Origin: Scleromatobacter sp964418745
Lineage (GTDB): Bacteria > Pseudomonadota > Gammaproteobacteria > Burkholderiales > Burkholderiaceae_C
DNA: 64,000 nucleotides
Assembly: GCA_964418745.1 (NCBI GenBank)
Contig: CAYQMX010000008.1
Location: 1-64,000 of the forward strand
Direction of reading: 5' to 3'
Below are positions 36,690-45,615 of the stretch, piece by piece (the stretch's first letter is position 1; every line of letters starts with the position of its first letter). The notes beneath the pieces were generated by a model. That model was not told where the DNA came from, made no database searches, and worked only from the letters and a program-made list of their open reading frames with translations. Position numbers and translations under genes: made by a program.

Positions 36690-37838
36690 ATGATCCAAGA
36701 CAACCCGACGACCGCCCCCGCTACGGCGGCGACGCCCCGCAAGAAGCTCCGCGCCGTGGTGTTCGGCGGCGGCATCGGCATGTTCCCGCCCCTGCTCGCA
36801 CGGCTGCAGCAGGAATTCGAGATCGTCGCGATGCCGCGCATGAACGAACCCCGGTGGCGCGGCGCGTGGTTCAAGCTCTGGTCCATCCGCTGGCCGCGCC
36901 GGGCGTGGTATCGCAAGTGGCGCTACCACATGGAGAAGACCGCCGCCTCGTTCAACTCCTACACGCGCCAGGCCACCCGGCTGCTCGAGCCGCTGAAGGG
37001 CCACTACGATGTCATCGTGTTCTTCGGGGCGGTGTTCTCGCCCGGCACGACGATCGACAAGCCGATGTTCCTGTTCACCGACTCGTGCCGCTGGCTGTCG
37101 TCGCACAACCCGCACGATTCCGTCTCGCACTTCGCCAACGCGCGCGACGAGTCCGAATGGCTCGAACTCGAAGGCAACGTCTATCGCGCCGCGACGCGCA
37201 TCTTCGTGGGCAGCGACTTCGTGCGCGACGCGATGATCGAGCACTACGGCGTGGCCGGCGATCGGGTCGTCACCACCGGTTTCGGCGCCGGCGCCGGCTT
37301 CGGCGACGCCTACGAGAAGTCCTTCGACGGGCGCACCATTCTCTACATCGGCAAGGGCGACTTCGAGAAGAAGGGCGGCACGGTGCTGATGAAGGCCTTC
37401 GAGCAGGTCCGCCTCGAGGTGCCCGACGCGCAGCTGCACATCATCGGCCAGGACCGTCTCCCGCAGGCCGACGGCGTGGTCAACCACGGATTCGTGCGCG
37501 ATCGAAACAAGCTCTTCTCCCTGATGCGCGGCGCGCACGTGTTCGCGCTGCCCTCGCTGGTCGACCGCAACCCGATCAGCATCCTCGAAGCCATGGCCGC
37601 GGCCACGCCCTGCATCGCCTCCGACTACGGCGCGATGCCGGCCATGGTCGGCGACGCCGGCCTGATCGCGCCGTGCGGCGACGTCGACGCCCTGGCGGCG
37701 GCCCTGATCCGGATCCTGAAGGACGGTGACCTGGCGCGCGCGATGGGCGAGCGCGGCAAGCGCCGCTTCGAGACCGAGTTCAACTGGGACAGCGTCTGGA
37801 AGAAGATCGAGCGCGAGATCCGCGCCGCGCTGGCCTGA
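36690..37838 (+). CDS. Glycosyltransferase (GT-B fold, family 4-like)
   Basis: A 382-residue GT-B transferase. The N-terminal half is unusual: VVFGGGIGMFPPLLARLQQ, then a basic WFKLWSIRWPRRAWYRKWRYHMEK stretch that may bind membrane. The C-terminal half has ILYIGKGDFEKKGGTVLMKAF, HIIGQDRLP and the donor motif LPSLVDRNPISILEAMAAATP (EX7E). The N-terminal half also resembles sequences of EPS transferases that act on lipid-linked acceptors. Donor unknown. The start at 36690 (MIQDN) is preferred; an in-frame ATG at 36615 adds 25 residues with no better ribosome site. Confidence 0.8.
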   Translation: MIQDNPTTAPATAATPRKKLRAVVFGGGIGMFPPLLARLQQEFEIVAMPRMNEPRWRGAWFKLWSIRWPRRAWYRKWRYHMEKTAASFNSYTRQATRLLEPLKGHYDVIVFFGAVFSPGTTIDKPMFLFTDSCRWLSSHNPHDSVSHFANARDESEWLELEGNVYRAATRIFVGSDFVRDAMIEHYGVAGDRVVTTGFGAGAGFGDAYEKSFDGRTILYIGKGDFEKKGGTVLMKAFEQVRLEVPDAQLHIIGQDRLPQADGVVNHGFVRDRNKLFSLMRGAHVFALPSLVDRNPISILEAMAAATPCIASDYGAMPAMVGDAGLIAPCGDVDALAAALIRILKDGDLARAMGERGKRRFETEFNWDSVWKKIEREIRAALA

Positions 37839-37867
37839 GGGCGCGACCGCACGAACCTGTCGCGCCC
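37839..37867 (+). terminator. Strong hairpin right after the glycosyltransferase stop
   Basis: GGGCGCGAC at 37839-37847 is a perfect reverse complement of GTCGCGCCC at 37859-37867, an 11-nt loop between. It starts on the base after the stop codon. There is no T-run, so it may be an mRNA-stabilising or Rho-assisting structure rather than an intrinsic terminator. Confidence 0.4.
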
Positions 37868-37981
37868 CGCCGCCCGGATCCTCTCCGGACCGTCCACCGC
37901 AGCGGCCCCGCGGGCGAATGCCCGAGCGCCCGGGCGTCGCCCCGGCCGAGCCCAGCTGCAGCCCCCTTCCAGGAATCGAGA

Positions 37982-38974
37982 ATGACCACCCCCCGAGTCA
38001 CCGTGCTCATCACGACGTTCAATCGCGCGGCACTGCTCGTCCGGGCGGTCGACAGCGTTCTGGCGCAGGACTATCCGCCGGAACTGCGCGAGATCCTGAT
38101 CGTCGACGACGGCTCGACCGACGACACCGCGGCCCTGGTGGCGCAGCGCTACGGCGATCGCGTGCGCTACCTGCACAAGCCCAACGGCGGCATCAACGCG
38201 GCCTGCATGCTCGGCTTCGAGCAAGCGCGCGGCGAGATCATCGCGCAGCTCGATTCGGACGACTGGTGGTACCCGGGCAAGCTATCCGCCATCGTGCCCA
38301 AGTTCGATCTCGCCGAAGACGTGGTCGCGGTCTTCCACGACCTCGACATCCATGACGTCGGCGACGAGGTCCCGCACAGCACCTGCTGGAACTCGCTCAA
38401 CGTGGTGCTGACCGAAGCGCCCTGCGACGCGCTGGAGACTTACCTGGCGGGGTATCCGCTTCCCGCGTGGACCTCGGGCTCGGCGTGGCGCCGCTCGGCC
38501 CTGATGAAGGTGATGCCGTTCCCCGAGGGACTCTGGGGCTTCAACGACGCCTACTGCGTGCGCAACATCGCCTTCCACGGCCGCGTGTGCGCGATCCATC
38601 GCTCCCTCGGCGGCTATCTGGTGCACACGACCAACGACTACGCGGGCGGCCGGGCCCGGCTCGACACGGCGCGCATGGAACGCGCCCTGCGCGATTCGGA
38701 GCTCATGAACGAGGCCTTCACCCGGCGCTGCCGGGAGTTCGGCCGCACGCCCAGCGCCCGCCGGGTGATGATCCAGCAGCTGGCGCTGGCCGAGCGCCAC
38801 ATCGCGCGCGAGCAGGCCAGGGGCACCGGCGCGGCCGTGCGCTGGATCGTTCGCGAGGGCGCCGGCCTGCCCGCCCTGGCGCGGTTCCAGCTGGCCTGCA
38901 ACGTCCTGCTGCCGCGCCGCCTGGCGGTGTTCATCAAGAATCGCCTGATCGGCCGCTTCATCTCGCTGGACTGA
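37982..38974 (+). CDS. Glycosyltransferase family 2
   Basis: A 330-residue GT-A enzyme with VTVLITTFNRAALLVRAVDSVLAQ, the donor-binding ILIVDDGSTDDT, the metal-binding QLDSDDWW (DxD) and GFNDAYCVRN. No membrane span is seen, so it is a soluble or peripheral inverting transferase. The start has AGGAATCGAG upstream. It stands alone between two gaps of about 110-140 bp but in line with the other EPS genes. Donor unknown. Confidence 0.88.
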   Translation: MTTPRVTVLITTFNRAALLVRAVDSVLAQDYPPELREILIVDDGSTDDTAALVAQRYGDRVRYLHKPNGGINAACMLGFEQARGEIIAQLDSDDWWYPGKLSAIVPKFDLAEDVVAVFHDLDIHDVGDEVPHSTCWNSLNVVLTEAPCDALETYLAGYPLPAWTSGSAWRRSALMKVMPFPEGLWGFNDAYCVRNIAFHGRVCAIHRSLGGYLVHTTNDYAGGRARLDTARMERALRDSELMNEAFTRRCREFGRTPSARRVMIQQLALAERHIAREQARGTGAAVRWIVREGAGLPALARFQLACNVLLPRRLAVFIKNRLIGRFISLD

Positions 38975-39088
38975 AGTGTCGAATACCCCACGACATAGGC
39001 TCCCGCGCGGCCCCGGCGGCCGGCCGGAACGCCGGTGCCTTGTGCCACACTCTCGGCCGGGCACGCAAGAAGCACCAATGAGGCAGCA

Positions 39089-40282
39089 ATGAGGGTTCTC
39101 TACCACCATCGAACCCAGGGCGAGGAGCCGGAGTCGATCCACATCGGCGCCATCGTCGCCGCGCTGCGGGCGCAGGGTCACGAGGTCCGCATCGTCGGCC
39201 CGGTCGACATCGAGCACCGCGTGGCCCGGCCCGCCGGCGCCCAGCCCCACCGGCTGGTGCGCATCAAGCAGGCGGTGCCGCGGGTCGTCTTCGAGCTGCT
39301 GCAGGTCGCCTACAACCTGGTGGCATGGCGCCGGCTCTCGCGCGCGATCCGTGAATTCGCGCCGGACATGGTCTACGAACGCTACGCGTTGTACGGCTTC
39401 GCGGGCGGCATGGTCGCACGCCGGCGCAAGGTGCCGTTCATCCTCGAGGTCAACACGCCCTATGCGCAGGCGTGGGCCAAGTACTACGGCCTGCACCTGC
39501 CGCGCCTGGCCAACTGGCTCGAACGGCGCACGCTGCAGGCCGCCGACCACATCGTGACCGTCACGCGCATCCAGGCCACGCAGTTGCAGGCGATCGGCGT
39601 CGAGCCGCGCCGCATCACCGTCTCGCACAACGCGATCGACCCGCAGTGGTTCGACCAGCAGCGCGAACTCGATCCGGGCCTGCGGGCGCGGCTGGGCCTG
39701 GACGGCCTCGTGATCGGCTTCGTCGGCACGATGAACCGCTGGCAGGGCATCCCGAAGTTCGGCGAGGTCATCGCCAGCGTGCTGGCACGCGCGCCGCAGG
39801 CCCGCTTCCTGTTCGTCGGCGACGGCGAATTCCGGCAGGCGCTGGAGGACACCTGCCGCGCCCAGGGACACCTCGACCGCGTCGTGTTCGCCGGCCGCCA
39901 GCCGCACGCCCGCATCCCCGCGTTCGTCGCCGCCATGGACATCGCGGTGCTGCTCGACTCCAACACCCATGGCTCGCCGATGAAGATCTTCGAATACTGG
40001 GGCATGTCCAAGGCGGTCGTCGCCCCCGCCGTGCCGCCGGTGCTCGAGGTGATGAAGGATGGCGAGACGGGGCTCCTGATCGAGCCCGGCAATGCCGCGC
40101 AGCTGGCCGACCGCATCGTCGAGCTCGCGAACGACGCGGGCCTGCGCGAGCGCCTGGGTCACGCGGGTCGCGCCTACGTCTGCGCGCATCACACGTGGGC
40201 CGACAACGCGCGCCAGGTCGTCGAGGCCTACGCCGACATCGCGGCGCAGCAGTCGCCCGCGCCGGCGGGAGCGCAAGCCTGA
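39089..40282 (+). CDS. Glycosyltransferase family 4
   Basis: A 397-residue GT-B enzyme: YHHRTQGEEPESIHIGAIV near the start, EVNTPYAQAWAKYYGLHLPRL, VTVSHNAID-like switch (ITVSHNAIDPQWF), IGFVGTMNRWQGIPKF, VGDGEFRQALE and the donor site LDSNTHGSPMKIFEYWGMSKAV. It belongs with EPS GT4 enzymes that use an SPMKIFEYMA donor loop, often GlcNAc/ManNAc or similar transferases. The ATG at 39089 starts the conserved MRVLYHH. Its stop overlaps the next start (TGATG). Confidence 0.87.
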   Translation: MRVLYHHRTQGEEPESIHIGAIVAALRAQGHEVRIVGPVDIEHRVARPAGAQPHRLVRIKQAVPRVVFELLQVAYNLVAWRRLSRAIREFAPDMVYERYALYGFAGGMVARRRKVPFILEVNTPYAQAWAKYYGLHLPRLANWLERRTLQAADHIVTVTRIQATQLQAIGVEPRRITVSHNAIDPQWFDQQRELDPGLRARLGLDGLVIGFVGTMNRWQGIPKFGEVIASVLARAPQARFLFVGDGEFRQALEDTCRAQGHLDRVVFAGRQPHARIPAFVAAMDIAVLLDSNTHGSPMKIFEYWGMSKAVVAPAVPPVLEVMKDGETGLLIEPGNAAQLADRIVELANDAGLRERLGHAGRAYVCAHHTWADNARQVVEAYADIAAQQSPAPAGAQA

Positions 40283-41736
40283 TGGGACGCCGCCTCGACC
40301 TCTGGCTGCCGGGCTGGATCGCGGGCACGGCCGCCCGCCTGCGGGCGCGGCGCGCACGGCGCGACCGCCTGACGCACGTCTTCTTCCTCGTCTGCGACCA
40401 CTACGAGCCACGCCACCAGGCCAGGCGCGAAGGCCAGGCCGCCGAGCGCGTGGCGACGTGGCAGCGCGACTATCCGAAGTTCCAGCAGCGCTGCCGCGAC
40501 AGCTTCGGCCACGCGCCGCTGCACACGTGGTTCTACCCGCCCCACCACGGCCCCGAACACCTGCCGCGGCTGGCGGAAATGGCCTTCGCGGGCGGCGGCG
40601 AAGTCGAGCTGCACTACCACCACCGCGACGACACGGCGCAGACTCTCACGCGCGACCTGAAGGCCACGCTCGCCACCTACGCCCGCCAGGGCCTGCTGCT
40701 GCAATCCGGCCCGGCGCCGCGCACCGCCTTCGGCTTCGTGCACGGCGACTGGACGCTGGACAATGCGTGCAACGGCGTGCACTGCGGCGTCAACGGCGAG
40801 CTCAGCATCCTCGCCGGGCTGGGCTGCTGGGGCGACTTCACGATGCCCTCGGCCAACGAGGCGCAGACGCGCAAGATCAATTCCATCTACTACGCGGTGG
40901 ACGATCCCGCGCGCCACAAGTCGCACGACCGCGGCGTCGATGCGCGCGTCGGCCGCCCCGACGCCCCGGGCTTCTTCCTGATGCAGGGCCCGCTGTCCAT
41001 CAACTGGCGCGCCCCGCGCTACCCGCGCGTCGAGAACGCCAGCCTGACCTCCGAGAACTTCGGCCGCCCCGACCGCGTGCAGGCGTGGCTCGATTGCGAG
41101 ATCCACGTCCAGGGCCGCCCGGAGTGGCTGTTCGTCAAGCTGCACACCCACGGCGCCGTCGAGCGCGATTTCGACGCGCTGTTCGGCGAGAAGGCCTTCG
41201 CGATGCACCGCACGCTCAACGAGGTGTGCAACGACGGCAAGCGCTACAAGCTGCACTACGTGACCGCGCGCCAGGCCTACAACCTCGCCAAGGCGGCCGA
41301 ACGCGGGCTGACGGGCGATCCGCGCCAGTACCTCGATCTCGTGGTGGGCCGTCCGGCCACCGATTTCTACGCGCTGGCGACGCCGCACGACCTGCGGGCC
41401 TGCACCGCGGACCGGCTGCACATCGACGGCATCGCCGCCGGCGACGACGCGACGCTGCGCACCCGCGTGGGCGGCGTCGACGCGCTGCACGGCCCGCTGT
41501 CGGCGATCGCGATCGACGCGGACGCGCAAGGCGGCGGCGACATCGCGCTGCAGCTGCACGGGCCGGGCGCGGTGCGCCTGGACTTCGGCGCACCCGTGGA
41601 ACTGGCCCCCGCCTCGGCCACCGGCGCGCCGCGGCGCCTCGACGACGCGGGCCGCGCCTGGCTCGTCGACGCGCCCGCTGCGGGCCCGCTGCACCTGCGC
41701 TACCGGGCCACCGCGAACGCGGCGGTTCCCGCATGA
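40282..41736 (+). CDS. Unrecognised EPS-locus enzyme, possible deacetylase-like barrel
   Basis: A 484-residue protein with no membrane segment or signal peptide. The N-terminal 300 residues carry many His/Asp/Trp: VFFLVCDHYEPRHQ, LHTWFYPPHHGPEHLPRLAEM, VELHYHHRDD, FGFVHGDWTLDN and KLHTHGAVERDF. This His-rich layout suggests a metal-dependent (beta/alpha) barrel like glycoside hydrolase/deacetylase folds, but I cannot place it in a named family. The last 120 residues are a separate, beta-rich domain. The start overlaps the glycosyltransferase stop by 1 bp, so it is coupled to EPS synthesis. A sugar-modifying role is inference only. Confidence 0.6.
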   Translation: MGRRLDLWLPGWIAGTAARLRARRARRDRLTHVFFLVCDHYEPRHQARREGQAAERVATWQRDYPKFQQRCRDSFGHAPLHTWFYPPHHGPEHLPRLAEMAFAGGGEVELHYHHRDDTAQTLTRDLKATLATYARQGLLLQSGPAPRTAFGFVHGDWTLDNACNGVHCGVNGELSILAGLGCWGDFTMPSANEAQTRKINSIYYAVDDPARHKSHDRGVDARVGRPDAPGFFLMQGPLSINWRAPRYPRVENASLTSENFGRPDRVQAWLDCEIHVQGRPEWLFVKLHTHGAVERDFDALFGEKAFAMHRTLNEVCNDGKRYKLHYVTARQAYNLAKAAERGLTGDPRQYLDLVVGRPATDFYALATPHDLRACTADRLHIDGIAAGDDATLRTRVGGVDALHGPLSAIAIDADAQGGGDIALQLHGPGAVRLDFGAPVELAPASATGAPRRLDDAGRAWLVDAPAAGPLHLRYRATANAAVPA

Positions 41737-41785
41737 CGCGGGCGCGGGCCGCGGGCCTTCCCATCCTCACCCGAGTGCATTCCCG

Positions 41786-42919
41786 ATGCTGATCGTCTTC
41801 TGGCTCTCGCTGCTCCTGATCCTGCATCCGTACGTCACGTACCCGCTGTGCCTGAAGGCCTGGGCGCTGGTGCGCCGGCGCCCCGTGCGCCGCGCGCCAA
41901 TCGAGCCGGGTGTCAGCGTGCTGGTGCCGGCCTACAACGAGGCGGAGGCCATCGCGGCCACGCTCGAGGCGCTGCTCGCGCAGGACTATCCGCGCGACAA
42001 GCTGCAGATCCTGGTCGTGTCGGACTGCTCGAGCGACGGCACGGACGACATCGTGCGCTCCTTCGCCGATCGCGGCGTGGAGCTGCTGCGCCAGGCCGAA
42101 CGCGGCGGCAAGGCGCTGGGCCTGAACGCGGCGGTGCGCGCGGCACGCCACGAGATCCTGGTCTTCTGCGACGCCAACGCCCGCTTCGAGCCGTCCATGG
42201 TGCGCACGCTCGTGCAGAACTTCGCCGACCCGTCGGTGGGCTATGCCACGGGCCAGCTGGTGCTGGAATCCGCGGGCGAAGTCACCAGCGGCGGCGGCGT
42301 CTACCTGCGCTTCGAGGAATGGCTGCGCTCGGCCGAGACGCAGGTCGCCTCGGTGATCGGCGTCAACGGCGGCTGCGACGCGATCCGGCGCGAGCTGTAC
42401 TCCGACATCCCGCGCGAGCTGATCACCGACTTCGTGCTGCCGCTGCGCGTGATCGCGGCCGGTCGTCGCGTCGCATTCGACCCGCTGGCGCATTCGCGCG
42501 AGACGGCCAACGCGGAGCTGCAGTCGGAGTACTCGATGCGGGTGCGGGTGGCCTTGCGCGGCCTGCAGGGCCTGGTGCACATGCGACGCCTGCTCAACCC
42601 GTTCAGGCACCCCGCCACGTGCTTCTGCCTGGTGTCGCACAAGGTGCTGCGCTACCTGGCCTTCGTGCTGCTGGCCACGGCACTGCTGTCCAACATCGCG
42701 CTGGCCATCGATTCGCCGTTCTACCGCGTGCTGCTGGTGCTGCACCTGCTGTGCTACGCACTGGCCGTGTGCGGCCTGCTGCGCATCGGCCGGCGCACGC
42801 TGGGCATGCTGGTCGTGGCGCCCGCCTACCTGCTCATGAGCTACGGCGCCTTCGCCACGGCCACCTGGCGCTTCCTGCGCGGCCAGAAGATGGCGACCTG
42901 GAAGCCCCGCTCGGGCTGA
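41786..42919 (+). CDS. Membrane glycosyltransferase family 2
   Basis: A 377-residue GT2 with an N-terminal membrane segment (LIVFWLSLLLILHPYVTYPL), the catalytic domain (VSVLVPAYNEAEAIAATLEAL, VSDCSSDGTDDI, FCDANARFEPSMV, the acceptor-site ITDFVLPLRV) and two or three C-terminal membrane segments. This layout is that of processive or lipid-acceptor GT2 enzymes such as cellulose/hyaluronan-type synthases, though shorter and without the QxxRW motif (SMRVR is found there). It may add a sugar to a lipid-linked acceptor. Its end is 15 bp from the convergent ATP-grasp gene. Confidence 0.87.
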   Translation: MLIVFWLSLLLILHPYVTYPLCLKAWALVRRRPVRRAPIEPGVSVLVPAYNEAEAIAATLEALLAQDYPRDKLQILVVSDCSSDGTDDIVRSFADRGVELLRQAERGGKALGLNAAVRAARHEILVFCDANARFEPSMVRTLVQNFADPSVGYATGQLVLESAGEVTSGGGVYLRFEEWLRSAETQVASVIGVNGGCDAIRRELYSDIPRELITDFVLPLRVIAAGRRVAFDPLAHSRETANAELQSEYSMRVRVALRGLQGLVHMRRLLNPFRHPATCFCLVSHKVLRYLAFVLLATALLSNIALAIDSPFYRVLLVLHLLCYALAVCGLLRIGRRTLGMLVVAPAYLLMSYGAFATATWRFLRGQKMATWKPRSG

Positions 42920-42934
42920 CCGGGGCCGCGGCGA

Positions 42935-44686
42935 TCAGGGCGTCGTGGCGGGCGTCACGACGGGCAGCGCGCGTGCGCGGTTGCTGGCACCCAGCCCGTC
43001 GAGGGCGTGCAGGATGCGCTGCAGGACCGCGCGCGTGGCGTCGGGTCCCATGTCGTAGGGATCGGCGATCTCGGCGGCCCCCGGCGGATCGAACAGCCCG
43101 AGCAGCGTGGTCTTGTGAAGCGCCTCGGGAAACTCCTGCCGCATCCGCAGCAGGTGCGACACGTCCATGCAGACGACCAGGTCCGCCGCGGCGACCTGGG
43201 CCGCGCTGACGCGTTTCGCGCGCGAGCGCGTCAGGTCGATGCCCAGTTCGCGCGCCATCGAGACGACATGCGCGGGACTCGGCCGGCCGTCGTGCTGCAG
43301 GAAGCCGGCGCTGTCGACCTGCACCTCGCCCAGGCTGGCCCGGGCGGCAGTCGCTGCGAAGGGGCTGCGGCACAGGTTGCCCAGGCACAGGAACAACACC
43401 GAGCGCGCCGCGGGCCCGCGCAGCAGTTCCTGGTGGCGGCGCTTCGCGCGCGCGATCTCGGCGCCGCGCTCGATGCGCTTCGCCAGCGAGCCCAGCCGCT
43501 TGGACACCAGAGTGGCGAACTCGGCCCGCGCGACCGCGGGATCCTTGATCGTCCAGGCATCCCAGACCTCGCGGCCGGTGAACACGCGCAACCAGCCGAA
43601 CGCCGCACGCCAGGGCGACTCGGTCAGCAGCAGCGGGTTGCCGCGATCGGCGCGCAGGTTGCCGATGAACCATTGCAGGTCCTCGGTCAGGTTGCGGGCC
43701 GTCAGGCCCTCGCGCCAGGCGGGCGCCGATCCGGCGGACTCGCCCCGCGCCAGCGCGAGAAGGCCGCGCGGCATGTCGACGCCGGCCGCGATCGTCAGCG
43801 GCAGCGAACCCCACAGGCGCGGGTTGATCTCCATCAGGTGGACCGCGCCGTGCCGGTCGCGCCGCCACTCCACCATCGCCACGCCATGCCACTGCAGGCG
43901 ATCCAGCAGGCGGCGAGTCATCTCCACCAATTCGGGCTCGGGGCCACCCGCGCGCCGCAACGTGCTGGCGCCGCCGGTCAGCGGCCATTCGTGCAGGCGC
44001 TCGTGGACGAAGTGCCAGGCCATGCGGCCGTTCTCGTAGAGCACCTCGACGCCCACGCCGCGCCCGGGGACCCACTCCTGCTCCTGCACCGGCGTGTGGG
44101 GCAGCCAGGTCGACAGCGTCACGCGACGCGCCTCCGCGTCGTGCACGATGGCCACGGCCATCGACACCAGGCGGCCGTCGATGACCACCTTGCTGCGCGC
44201 CGGCTTGAGCACCAGCGGATACGACCGCGGCGGCGGCAGGTCGGCCGGCGGCGCGCCGGTAGCGCACTGCGCCAGCTCGCGCGCCCGCGGCAGCGGCAGG
44301 CCCAGTTCGCGCGCAATGGCGCTGGTCGCCGACTTGTCGAGCGCGGCGTCGAGCGCCGCATCGCCCGGGAGCACCGCCTTGCGCCGAACGGGGTGCGACT
44401 CGGGCAGCGCGCGCAGCCAGCGCAACGAAGCCTCGGTCGTGGGCACCACCAGTGCGAAGTCGTGCCGCTGGTCGAGCTCCACCAGCCAGGCGGCGCCCGT
44501 GGCGACCGGCTCGGCGGCCGGCTGCACATGCAATTGGAGGCACCAGCGCGATCGCTCGGTCAGCGAGCCCAGCTTGCGCACGCCCACGTGCACCTCATGG
44601 CCGGCGGCGCCCAGCGACTGCAGGCAGGCGACGCCCGCGCGGCCGTCGGCATCGAGCACCAGGATCTTGTCAACTGTCATTGTCAT
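42935..44686 (-). CDS. ATP-grasp ligase fused to a low-molecular-weight protein tyrosine phosphatase
   Basis: 583 residues in two parts. Residues 1-400 are an ATP-grasp enzyme of the carbamoyl-phosphate-synthase-like group: ILVLDADGRAGVACLQSLGAAGHEV, LVLKPARSKVVIDG, EWVPGRGVGVEVL and the metal site MEINPRLWGSLPLTIAAGVDM. Residues about 420-570 are an LMW-PTP: active-site loop CLGNLCRSP (CX5R) and general acid DPYD near residue 543. ATP-grasp enzymes join an acid to an amine or thiol, so it could ligate an amino acid to a uronic acid. The phosphatase would reverse the BY-kinase at 19492. The start overlaps the deacetylase stop (ATGA). The fusion is unusual; each half on its own is sure. Confidence 0.85.
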   Translation of the reverse strand: MTMTVDKILVLDADGRAGVACLQSLGAAGHEVHVGVRKLGSLTERSRWCLQLHVQPAAEPVATGAAWLVELDQRHDFALVVPTTEASLRWLRALPESHPVRRKAVLPGDAALDAALDKSATSAIARELGLPLPRARELAQCATGAPPADLPPPRSYPLVLKPARSKVVIDGRLVSMAVAIVHDAEARRVTLSTWLPHTPVQEQEWVPGRGVGVEVLYENGRMAWHFVHERLHEWPLTGGASTLRRAGGPEPELVEMTRRLLDRLQWHGVAMVEWRRDRHGAVHLMEINPRLWGSLPLTIAAGVDMPRGLLALARGESAGSAPAWREGLTARNLTEDLQWFIGNLRADRGNPLLLTESPWRAAFGWLRVFTGREVWDAWTIKDPAVARAEFATLVSKRLGSLAKRIERGAEIARAKRRHQELLRGPAARSVLFLCLGNLCRSPFAATAARASLGEVQVDSAGFLQHDGRPSPAHVVSMARELGIDLTRSRAKRVSAAQVAAADLVVCMDVSHLLRMRQEFPEALHKTTLLGLFDPPGAAEIADPYDMGPDATRAVLQRILHALDGLGASNRARALPVVTPATTP

Positions 44687-45615
44687 GCCGTCGGACGGTG
44701 CATGCGCCAGGCCAGCGCGGGCAGGCTGCGGGTGCAGGGGATGCGCATCATGCGGTGCGCGTCGGTCGATGGCGGGACCAGGCCGTACCGCGTGGTCACC
44801 GCCGCCCGATAGTGGCGCGCGACGGCAGCATGCACCCGATCATCCTGCGCGCCATTCGGATAGCAGAACAGGTCGACCGTGCGGCCCAGGCGCTGTTCCA
44901 GCATCCGGCGGCTGTCGCGCACCTCGGATTCGAGCGTCGCGTCATCGATCGTCGGCAGGATCGGGTGGCTCAGCGTGTGCGAACCGATGGTGATCAGTTC
45001 CGGATCGAGCTGCCCGAGCTCGTGCCAGGTCAGCGGGTCGAAGCGCCGGCGCTGCAGCGGGCTGGGCTCGAAGCCGGGCGTGGCAGCGCGCAGTTCGCGC
45101 TCCGCCCGTTGGCGCTCGGCGATCGGCACGCGCTTCATCTGCTCGATCAGCATCTCGACATCCGTCGCGTCGCGGCCGAGGACCCGCACGCCGAAGTCGT
45201 GGAGCGCCTGCGGCGAGAGCGTCTTGAGCCGTTCGCGCGCCTCCTGGTTCCAGATCCAGGCCTGGCGTTCGATCAGTTCCGGGCAGACGAAGTAGGTGGC
45301 CGGCAGCTTCAGGCGTCGCAGCACCGGATAGGCCGCATGGAAGTGGTTGCTCAGCCCGTCGTCGAAGGTCAGCACCAGTTCCCCCCGCGGATCGGGGGCA
45401 CGGCCCTGCAGCACGCCATCGACCATCGCCTCGAGCGCAACGACGTTGAAGCGCGCAGCCAGCCAGCGCAGGTTGTCCTCGAACGTCTCGACCGGCATCT
45501 CGACCTCGTCGACGCCGTGGAACATGACAATGCGGCGCGCCGGCCGGCGACGTGCCAGCCAGGTCGACAGGCCGGTGGAGAACGCGAAGGAATGGAGGTG
45601 GCTCGAGAACCTCAT
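44683..45615 (-). CDS. Polysaccharide deacetylase (NodB family), third in the locus
   Basis: A 310-residue enzyme with IVMFHGVDEVEMPVETFEDNLRWL at the start, catalytic LTFDDGLSNHFHAAYP, the metal His pair in IGSHTLSHPILPTIDD and FCYPNGAQDDRV. This is the NodB type often found in EPS and PEP-CTERM loci. A membrane signal is not clear; residues 1-30 are moderately hydrophobic. It overlaps both neighbours by ATGA: the thioesterase upstream and the ATP-grasp fusion downstream. It may deacetylate amino sugars to free an amine as an acceptor for an acyl or aminoacyl group (inference). Confidence 0.87.
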   Translation of the reverse strand: MRFSSHLHSFAFSTGLSTWLARRRPARRIVMFHGVDEVEMPVETFEDNLRWLAARFNVVALEAMVDGVLQGRAPDPRGELVLTFDDGLSNHFHAAYPVLRRLKLPATYFVCPELIERQAWIWNQEARERLKTLSPQALHDFGVRVLGRDATDVEMLIEQMKRVPIAERQRAERELRAATPGFEPSPLQRRRFDPLTWHELGQLDPELITIGSHTLSHPILPTIDDATLESEVRDSRRMLEQRLGRTVDLFCYPNGAQDDRVHAAVARHYRAAVTTRYGLVPPSTDAHRMMRIPCTRSLPALAWRMHRPTA

